Shown piece by piece: positions 58,801-64,000 of a stretch of DNA of 64,000 nucleotides. The position numbers and the translations under genes were made by a program. Source of the DNA: an uncultured Ruminococcus sp. (GTDB lineage: Bacteria; Bacillota; Clostridia; Oscillospirales; Ruminococcaceae); NCBI RefSeq assembly GCF_947301925.1, contig NZ_CAMYUE010000005.1, forward strand, positions 62,001-126,000. Reading direction: 5' to 3'. The notes under the pieces are model-generated. The model did not search any database. It had not been told where the DNA came from and saw only the letters and a program-made list of their open reading frames with translations. How positions within the stretch are numbered: position 1 is the first letter of the stretch; the number at the start of each line of letters is the position of its first letter.

Positions 58801-59058
58801 TTCAAGATCTACGAGGGACGTCCCAATATCGCAGACCAGATCGCAAACGGCGAGATCCAGATGATAATAAATACTCCCGCAGGCAAGACCAGCGCTCATG
58901 ACGACAGCTACATCAGAAAGGCTGCTATCAAGCACAGAGTTCCCTATATGACCACTATGGCTGCTGCAAAGGCAAGCGCAGAGGGCATAAAGGCTATCAA
59001 GAACAATACTCATCTCGGCGTAAAGTCGCTTCAGGCTCATCACGCTGATATCAAGTAA
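55837..59058 (+). CDS. carB: Carbamoyl-phosphate synthase large subunit
   Basis: A full-length, 1073-residue enzyme for carbamoyl phosphate (pyrimidine and arginine synthesis). The start is ATG 55837 ([17 protein letters not shown]) behind CAGGAG. The two homologous ATP-grasp halves are evident: [32 protein letters not shown] and [17 protein letters not shown] in the first; [54 protein letters not shown] and [17 protein letters not shown] in the second. A C-terminal allosteric domain (from about 935) follows. No small subunit carA is adjacent in this window. Confidence 0.97.
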   Translation: [1073 protein letters not shown]

Positions 59059-59068
59059 GGATAATAAA

Positions 59069-59581
59069 ATGGATAACAATTACAATAACGGTTCCGGGAA
59101 CAACGGTACGCAGAATACAGGCACAGATCCATATAACAACGGCCAGCCCAACTATGGCGGCCAGCCCAATTATGGCAATCAGCCCAACTACAGTGGCCAG
59201 CCCAACTATGGCAGTCAGCCCAACTACGGCGGCCAGCCCAACTATGGCGGCCAGCCTAACTACGGAGGCCAGCCCTATTACGGAGGCCAGCCCAACTTCT
59301 ATAATCAGATGCTCAACGATCCCTATGCTCAGCCCCCGGTTGATTCTACAGGCGGAAAGGCTATTGCTTCACTGGTAATGAGTATAATCAGTTGTTTTAC
59401 CTTCTGTGTTCCTGTTGCCGGCATATGTATGAGCCTTATCGGTCTTATCCTGGGTATACAGGGACTCAAGGGCGGAAAAAGAGGAATGGCCATTGCAGGA
59501 GTTGTAATTTCAAGTATATCCCTCTTTGTAGCTGTCATAACCTTTATTTTCTTCGTGATCGGCGTTATAGAAGAGATGTAA
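59069..59581 (+). CDS. DUF4190 membrane protein with Gln/Pro/Asn/Tyr repeats
   Basis: A 170-residue protein. The cytoplasmic-side N-terminal half is a low-complexity run of nine six-residue units of the GQPNYG type (25-78). The C-terminal half has two hydrophobic helices (about 93-125 and 140-165) joined by LILGIQGLKGGKRGMAIAG, the DUF4190 signature. Starts 10 bases after carB with AAGGA. Function unknown; a paralogue follows. Confidence 0.75.
   Translation: MDNNYNNGSGNNGTQNTGTDPYNNGQPNYGGQPNYGNQPNYSGQPNYGSQPNYGGQPNYGGQPNYGGQPYYGGQPNFYNQMLNDPYAQPPVDSTGGKAIASLVMSIISCFTFCVPVAGICMSLIGLILGIQGLKGGKRGMAIAGVVISSISLFVAVITFIFFVIGVIEEM
59141..59302 (+). repeat. 18-base coding tandem repeat (GQPNYG x9)
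   Basis: Nine in-frame units encoding GQPNYG or a near variant (NQPNYS, SQPNYG, GQPYYG, GQPNFY). Confidence 0.85.
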
Positions 59582-59659
59582 CGGCTTCACATTCAGTTTT
59601 CCCTTAGGCAAGTGACATAACAGACACGACAAAGAGAAAAAGTGAAGGAGTTTCGTAAA

Positions 59660-60202
59660 ATGGATAACAACTACAATAACGACCCAAATAATAACGGCCA
59701 GAGCGGTTACAGCAACGCCCAGAACGGTTACGATAACCAGAGCGGCTACAGCAACGCTCAGAACGGTTACGACAATCAGGGCGATTACAGCAACGCTCAG
59801 AACGGTTATAACAATCAGGGCGGTTACAGCAACGCCCAGAACGGTTACAATAATCAGGGCGGCTACAACAACGGTCAGGGACAGAACTATTCCGATCCCT
59901 ACGGCTCGCCTCAGAATTACGGCGGAGCTCCCGATTTCTACGGTAACCTGAACAACAGCGATCCTTTCAATGACAACAGCGGAAAGGCTACCGCTTCAAT
60001 GGTATGCGGTATCATCAGCCTTGTTCTGTGGTGTATCCCCATAGCAGGCTTAGCGCTTGGAATAGTAGCTGTTACTCTCGGAACAAAGAGTAAGGATTCC
60101 ATGAATGGCGGAAGAGCAAAAGCAGGTTTTATAATGGGATGTATCGGACTTGGATTATCTGTTATCAACTGGATAGCGGGAACCATTTTAGCATTGAGAT
60201 GA
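59660..60202 (+). CDS. DUF4190 membrane protein with Asn/Gly/Tyr repeats
   Basis: A 180-residue paralogue of the preceding gene, start ATG 59660 behind GAAGGAG. The N-terminal part carries four copies of a 13-residue Gly/Tyr/Ser/Asn/Gln unit, typically SGYSNAQNGYDNQ (15-66), the C-terminal part two hydrophobic helices around LALGIVAVTLGTKSKDSMNGGRAKAGFIMG, typical of DUF4190. Same strand as carB and the first DUF4190 gene. Function unknown. Confidence 0.75.
   Translation: MDNNYNNDPNNNGQSGYSNAQNGYDNQSGYSNAQNGYDNQGDYSNAQNGYNNQGGYSNAQNGYNNQGGYNNGQGQNYSDPYGSPQNYGGAPDFYGNLNNSDPFNDNSGKATASMVCGIISLVLWCIPIAGLALGIVAVTLGTKSKDSMNGGRAKAGFIMGCIGLGLSVINWIAGTILALR
59702..59857 (+). repeat. 39-base coding tandem repeat (13-residue units x4)
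   Basis: Four in-frame units of the pattern (S/G)-(G/D)-YSNAQNGY-(D/N)-NQ. Confidence 0.85.
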
Positions 60203-60207
60203 TAAAA

Positions 60208-60247
60208 AAGCGCCGTCAGAGGAAAGCTTCCTCCGACGGCGTTGTTG
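60208..60247 (+). terminator. Terminator of the DUF4190 genes
   Basis: Stem GCGCCGTCAGAGG / CCTCCGACGGCGTT with a short AAGCTT loop, followed by TTGTTGTAT. Confidence 0.7.
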
Positions 60248-60256
60248 TATAATAAG

Positions 60257-60284
60257 AAAAGCCTCCGTATACGGAGGCTTTTTC
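60257..60284 (-). terminator. mscL terminator
   Basis: Perfect stem AAAAGCCTCCGTA / TACGGAGGCTTTT followed on the minus strand by CTTATT. Confidence 0.8.
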
Positions 60285-60293
60285 GGTATGTAA

Positions 60294-60683
60294 TTACTTC
60301 TTTTCCTTGAGAAGGTCCCTGATCTCTGTGAGAAGAACTTCTTCCTTCGGAGGCTCTGCGGGCTTCTCCTCTTCCTTCTTCTTGCCGATGCTCATGAGCT
60401 TGTTTACTGCCTTGACCATAAGGAAAATGCAGAAAGCCATGATGAGGAAGTTGATGATAGCTGTTACGAAGTGACCCCAGTTGAGATACTGGCCTGTGTC
60501 GCCCAGCTTGATCTTGCCGCCGACCTCAGCTCCGCCTATACAGGCGATGAGGGGGTTGATGAAATCCTCTGTAAGAGCTGTAACGATATTACCGAAAGCA
60601 GCACCGATGATAACGCCGACTGCCATATCCATTACGTTGCCCTTGAGAGCAAATTCCTTGAATTCCTGTAAAAACTTCTTCAT
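60294..60683 (-). CDS. mscL: Large-conductance mechanosensitive channel
   Basis: A 129-residue MscL. N-terminal LQEFKEFALKGNVMDMAVGVIIGAAFGNIVTALTEDFINPLIA holds the amphipathic S1 and pore helix; the second helix is FVTAIINFLIMAFCIFLMVKAVNKL; the C-terminal bundle is acidic/basic (KKKEEEKPAEPPKEEVLLTEIRDLL). Length is standard. Releases solutes on hypo-osmotic shock. Monocistronic. Confidence 0.96.
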   Translation of the reverse strand: MKKFLQEFKEFALKGNVMDMAVGVIIGAAFGNIVTALTEDFINPLIACIGGAEVGGKIKLGDTGQYLNWGHFVTAIINFLIMAFCIFLMVKAVNKLMSIGKKKEEEKPAEPPKEEVLLTEIRDLLKEKK

Positions 60684-60719
60684 TTTTTACAACATCTCCT
60701 TAATAGAAAATATGATTTA

Positions 60720-62420
60720 TTAAATTTCCGGCAAGCCGGGAATTTCCGCTTGTTTTTTTGATTTTTTGGCCTTCATCGATTCGGGGAGCTCAATGGCGTC
60801 GATCTCGTCGTTGTAGGTCTTGGGTTTCTTAGGCATAGCCTCCACCGCGTGATCTGCCTGAGCCATGATCGCCTCGGTGTGCTCGGTGGTATTAGCTTCA
60901 AGCTCCTCTGCATTGGCGGTATCTGCCTTGTTCATTATGTTCCACGCCTTGCCCTTTTCGTAGGTGCGGAGTTCGCTGGCGTCCACATTCTTTGTGGGGC
61001 GCATATAATCCACGTGCTTTTCCTGCTTTTTGGCTTCAAGCTTGTCGGGATCGGCTGTTCCTGCCACCTTCATATAGAGCTTGTTGAACTTTGCGGGCTC
61101 GTTCTTTCTAAGCTTGCTTGCGTCCACAAGAGGCGTATCGTTCATGTAAGCGTCCTTTTTCTTTTCAAAGCGCTTCATGCCCTCGATCTCGTCGCCGCGC
61201 TTTCCGAAGAAGTCGTCGGTGGAGTCTGCCGCAGCGTGTTCTGTAGCCTTGCCGCCGTCGAAGAACTCCCAGAAATCATCGGGGACCTCTACCTTTTCCT
61301 TATCCTCTGCGGGAGGGGGAGGAACGGGCTTGCGCTGGGTGAACTGTCCTGCGGGAGCGCCGGGCATACCTGTCATAGCGGGACCCTCGGGCTTGTCGGG
61401 AGCCTGGGGCTGGCCGTACATCACGGGCTGTCCGTAAATGGGCATACCGCTGGGGTCATAGCCTATTATCTGAGGCTGTGCGTACATCATGGGCTGGCCG
61501 TAAATGGGCATACCGCTGGGATCGTAGCCTATTATCTGAGGCTGAGCATACATCACGGGCTGTCCGTAAATGGGCATACCGCTGGGGTCGTAGCCTATTA
61601 CGGGAGGCTGACCGTACATCATGGGCTGTCCGTATACTGGCATACCGTTCATCTGAGCGGAGCCGTTCTGGGGCGGTATACCCTGCATACCGCCCTGCGG
61701 AGGTACAGCGCCCATCATACCCTGCTGAGGGGGAAGTCCCTGCATACCGCCCTGAGGAGGTACAGCGCCCATCATGCCCTGCTGAGGGGGAAGTCCCTGC
61801 ATACCGCCCTGTGGCGGAACAGCGCCCATCATACCCTGCTGAGGGGGAAGTCCCTGCATACCGCCCTGCGGAGGAACAGCGTTCATCATGCCCTGCTGAG
61901 GGGGAAGTCCCTGCATACCGCCCTGCGGCGGAACAGCGCCCATCATGCCCTGCTGAGGGGGGAGTCCCTGCATACCGCCCTGCGGCGGTACGGCACCCAT
62001 CATGCCCTGTGGAGGCATAGCGTTCATCATGCCGTGGCGGGGCTGGGGACGGGGCATACCCTGATTTATCATCTGAGCCTGTCTTACCGCCTGTGACTGC
62101 TCGGGCAGGGTAACTCTGCCTGTGTCGAGCTTGGGGATAAACGGCTCGTCGAAGCTGCTGAAATCAAATTCCTCGTCTGAGTCATTCAGCTCATCGGCGG
62201 TATACAGATCGGAAGAAGAATCTCGTGAAAATGTGTCGTTTATAGTAAAAGTGCCGCTTCCGAAGGTAAAGCCTCCCGAAGCAGGATCTTCCTCAGAATG
62301 ATAGCCGCCCATATCAACCTGTTCGATGTTGATATCCTGCGGATCGTCAAGATTGACTCCGCATTTCACGCAGAATCTGAAACCCGCTTCGTTGTCAGTT
62401 CCGCATCGGGGACATTTCAT
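60720..62420 (-). CDS. Zinc-ribbon protein with long Met/Pro/Gln/Gly repeats
   Basis: A 566-residue protein starting at ATG 62420 (MKCPRCGT) behind AAGGAGTG; a GTG nine bases upstream is in frame but not needed. The N-terminal zinc ribbon is CPRCGTDNEAGFRFCVKCG. Residues about 140-252 are six 19-residue MMGAVPPQGGMQGLPPQQG-type units, then three and a half copies of a 22-residue VIGYDPSGMPIYGQPVMY-type unit. The C-terminal 200 residues contain repeated VDASxLR-x-x-E-K/P motifs (DASKLRKNEPAKFN, DASELRTYEKGKAWN). No transmembrane helix is obvious. Function unknown. Confidence 0.75.
   Translation of the reverse strand: MKCPRCGTDNEAGFRFCVKCGVNLDDPQDINIEQVDMGGYHSEEDPASGGFTFGSGTFTINDTFSRDSSSDLYTADELNDSDEEFDFSSFDEPFIPKLDTGRVTLPEQSQAVRQAQMINQGMPRPQPRHGMMNAMPPQGMMGAVPPQGGMQGLPPQQGMMGAVPPQGGMQGLPPQQGMMNAVPPQGGMQGLPPQQGMMGAVPPQGGMQGLPPQQGMMGAVPPQGGMQGLPPQQGMMGAVPPQGGMQGIPPQNGSAQMNGMPVYGQPMMYGQPPVIGYDPSGMPIYGQPVMYAQPQIIGYDPSGMPIYGQPMMYAQPQIIGYDPSGMPIYGQPVMYGQPQAPDKPEGPAMTGMPGAPAGQFTQRKPVPPPPAEDKEKVEVPDDFWEFFDGGKATEHAAADSTDDFFGKRGDEIEGMKRFEKKKDAYMNDTPLVDASKLRKNEPAKFNKLYMKVAGTADPDKLEAKKQEKHVDYMRPTKNVDASELRTYEKGKAWNIMNKADTANAEELEANTTEHTEAIMAQADHAVEAMPKKPKTYNDEIDAIELPESMKAKKSKKQAEIPGLPEI
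61404..61643 (-). repeat. 66-base coding tandem repeat (22-residue units)
   Basis: Three full and one partial unit, e.g. MPIYGQPVMYAQPQIIGYDP plus SG; high nucleotide identity between units. Confidence 0.85.
61662..62003 (-). repeat. 57-base coding tandem repeat (19-residue units x6)
   Basis: Six in-frame units MMGAVPPQGGMQGLPPQQG with rare changes (MMNAVPP once, GIPPQNG last). Near-identical DNA favours recent expansion and length change. Confidence 0.9.
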
Positions 62421-62699
62421 AGAAATCACTCCTTAAAGTGAAAATACAGCACAGATCAAACGATAGTGAAAACTGCCGCAAAAAGATATATCGGCTCAAA
62501 GCCGAGGCTATATTATCACAATATACATTATAGCATTAATTTAATTCTTTTTCAAGAGCTTGAGTAAAAGATTGTGCAATACAGCATTAAAACCCACCGC
62601 GTTTTTGTACAGATTAACACTATATAACGGCTTTATGGGGATTTTCGGTAATTATATAGGGCTTTTCAGGGAAAGTCCGGGGGAAGTTTTTTGTGAAAA

Positions 62700-62716
62700 C
62701 GACACAATTTGTGTCG
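62700..62716. promoter_or_regulatory. Palindromic operator-like site
   Basis: GACACAA-T-TTGTGTC, a perfect 7-base inverted repeat with one central base, lies upstream of the carboxypeptidase gene; a -10 TATAAT follows at 62790. Otherwise 62421-62927 shows no gene. Confidence 0.4.
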
Positions 62717-62927
62717 ATAATGCACAGCTGCGATTTTGCAGCTTTACAAAACTGCTCCCTTACCACTATATTTTCACAGAAAAATATGATATAATGCTAT
62801 TATATGAGTATTTTATAGTTCCGCACAGCGGACAATAATAACATAAAGAGAGAGAAAAGGAACAAAAGAGAACGGAGTCTCAGACTCCCTATTTGCAGCT
62901 GTTTCTACAGCGGATTGGAGCAAAAAT

Positions 62928-64000
62928 ATGTCAAAACAGAAGATAAGCAAGGAAATGAGCATAAGGCGTGCCAAGACCATGACGGAAGTTGTCATCAGCC
63001 TCGTGATCGTGGGCACCTGCGGCTTCTTTGTAAAGAATACATTTTCCAATATGAAGGAAGTGACCTCGTCATCTTACTTCGATCAGACGGATATTGAGGT
63101 CACAACACCTACGGATAATGTCAATATCGACCCGAATCAGACTATATATGAGTCCCATCAGGTGGATACAAAGGACAAGTTCCGCGGCGACCTTATCCTC
63201 GTTAATGAGGAGCATCAGTACTTCGGCGGAGATGAGGACCTTGTCAGCATCACCGATATGAACTACGAGAACGAGCGCACCTGCTTTACCGCGGTGGACT
63301 CCACCTATACCATTCTCAGACAGGTATATGAGCCAATGGCTCAGATGATACAGGACTTCTACGATAAGTACAACAACGATACCCTTATAATATACGGTTC
63401 GTACAGAGATACCGAGTTCCAGCAGCAGCTTTATGAGAACGACCTTGCGCAGAACGGAAGCGACGACTCCACCAAGGTGGCAAAGCCGGGCTTCAGCGAG
63501 CACGAAACAGGTCTTGCCTTCGACTTCTCGGAGACTGAGAACTATGACTACACAGGCAAGGGCGATTTTGAGTGGCTCAACGCAAACTGCTTCAAGTACG
63601 GCTTTATAGTGCGCTATACCGCCGCTAAGGAGAAGATTACAAAAATACAGGACGAGCCCTGGCATTTCCGCTATGTGGGCATTCCCCATGCCTATTATAT
63701 GGACAGCAAGGATCTCTGCCTTGAGGAGTACATCGACATTATACGCGAGCACCCCTACGACGGTCAGCACCTTGATTTCTCCGATAACAACGGCAATGAC
63801 TATGAGGTGTATTTCGTAGCCTCCGACGACGGCGCAGAAAAGACCAATGTACCTGTTCCCACAGGTACAAGGTATGAGATCTCGGGAAATAACGTGGACG
63901 GCTTTATCGTTACCGTTTATAAGGGTCAGAAGCCTGTAGTGGAGGAGGCTCCCACAAAGGCTTTTGAGGACGCGGAAAATGATACAGACAGCGAGGACGA
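62928..64000 (+). CDS. VanY-like D-alanyl-D-alanine carboxypeptidase, 3' truncated
   Basis: An open frame of 357 codons running off the window end, ATG 62928 with GGAG upstream. A cytoplasmic basic start and a signal-anchor helix (about 20-40: VVISLVIVGTCGFFVKN) precede an extracytoplasmic M15B domain. Zinc ligands are readable: H192 and D199 in GFSEHETGLAFDF and E243/H246 in DEPWHFRYVG; the oxyanion-type Arg lies in YGSYRDTEFQ. Role: trimming the terminal D-Ala from peptidoglycan stem peptides. Beyond residue 285 an Asp/Glu/Thr-rich part begins and is unfinished. No vancomycin-resistance genes are adjacent. Confidence 0.9.
   Translation, partial: MSKQKISKEMSIRRAKTMTEVVISLVIVGTCGFFVKNTFSNMKEVTSSSYFDQTDIEVTTPTDNVNIDPNQTIYESHQVDTKDKFRGDLILVNEEHQYFGGDEDLVSITDMNYENERTCFTAVDSTYTILRQVYEPMAQMIQDFYDKYNNDTLIIYGSYRDTEFQQQLYENDLAQNGSDDSTKVAKPGFSEHETGLAFDFSETENYDYTGKGDFEWLNANCFKYGFIVRYTAAKEKITKIQDEPWHFRYVGIPHAYYMDSKDLCLEEYIDIIREHPYDGQHLDFSDNNGNDYEVYFVASDDGAEKTNVPVPTGTRYEISGNNVDGFIVTVYKGQKPVVEEAPTKAFEDAENDTDSED

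Noticed and set aside
59141-59302. A CRISPR-like array of 18-base repeats
   Set aside because: The repeats are contiguous, in frame and encode GQPNYG; there are no spacers.
61662-62003. A CRISPR or VNTR outside genes
   Set aside because: The 57-base units are in frame within the zinc-ribbon protein gene.
60849-62096. A 415-residue open frame antisense to the zinc-ribbon repeat protein
   Set aside because: Its repeats simply mirror the tandem repeats of the real gene; no start signal.
63069-63770. A 233-residue minus-strand open frame at the window end
   Set aside because: The plus strand encodes a VanY-like carboxypeptidase with intact zinc ligands that runs off the window, so this is its antisense shadow.
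62928-64000. A vancomycin-resistance cluster
   Set aside because: Only a VanY-like carboxypeptidase is present; no vanHAX, vanS or vanR, and ddl at 47 kb lies with a MurF-like gene rather than in a van arrangement.

Overview
The window reads as chromosomal DNA of an anaerobic, plant-fibre-using Clostridia member, most likely Ruminococcus or a close relative in the Oscillospiraceae. The basis is a Spo0A and a germination protease (gpr) on a Gram-positive-type gene set, a T-box in front of thrS, an SRP RNA-dnaX-ybaB-recR block, indolepyruvate:ferredoxin oxidoreductase, NfnAB-type subunits followed by Rex, glycogen/maltodextrin enzymes and a GH26-GH95 operon. Many lipoproteins and DUF4190/zinc-ribbon membrane proteins of the kind common in Ruminococcus are also present. 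No phage, CRISPR array, rRNA or tRNA was seen. Both end genes are cut by the window: an M20 dipeptidase at 1 and a VanY-like carboxypeptidase at 64000.

Layout. 1-5.9 kb: M20 dipeptidase, a repeat-rich lipoprotein, a gene-poor stretch with DnaA-box-like motifs and a palindromic element, a DUF2461 protein, the divergent gpr/rpsT pair, a small helical protein, a flavin reductase-like protein and spo0A. 6.0-11.3 kb: a minus-strand operon of GH95 alpha-L-fucosidase, GH26 mannanase lipoprotein and a HAD-like protein lacking its nucleophile. 11.6-14.5 kb: two tandem paralogous lipoproteins. 14.6-18.2 kb: iorA-iorB-paaK-like operon. 18.4-21 kb: three lipoproteins with a repeated 'GKWE' domain, then pssA. 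21.1-24.3 kb: uridine kinase-like gene and ppk1. 24.5-27.4 kb: T-box leader, a small gene, a transposase remnant and thrS. 27.5-31.2 kb: DinB-like protein, glyQS and a small glycosyltransferase operon. 31.3-35.7 kb: GH13 enzyme and glycogen phosphorylase.

36.2-40.3 kb: a signal-peptidase-like pseudoenzyme, membrane proteins with an XRE regulator, and a cysteine-cluster protein. 40.3-44.0 kb: SRP RNA, TPR protein, dnaX, ybaB, recR. 44.2-48.1 kb: alpha/beta hydrolase, membrane-anchored MurF-like ligase and Ddl, with palindromic elements in both gaps. 48.2-51.5 kb: two related membrane proteins, a LacA-type acetyltransferase lacking its catalytic His, and a LysR regulator. 51.8-54.7 kb: nfnA-nfnB-rex. 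54.7-60.7 kb: lipoprotein, carB, two DUF4190 proteins and mscL. 60.7-64 kb: zinc-ribbon repeat protein and a VanY-like carboxypeptidase.

The main themes are polysaccharide and storage-glucan use, ferredoxin-linked redox and arylpyruvate chemistry, D-Ala-D-Ala envelope metabolism and core information processing. The best second-look items are a RAYT-type transposase remnant in the same window as several REP-like palindromes; a cluster of DnaA-box-like motifs away from dnaA; twin identical hairpin stems before and after rpsT; and a series of enzyme homologues with key catalytic residues replaced (HAD, S26 peptidase, LacA acetyltransferase, Spo0A receiver).
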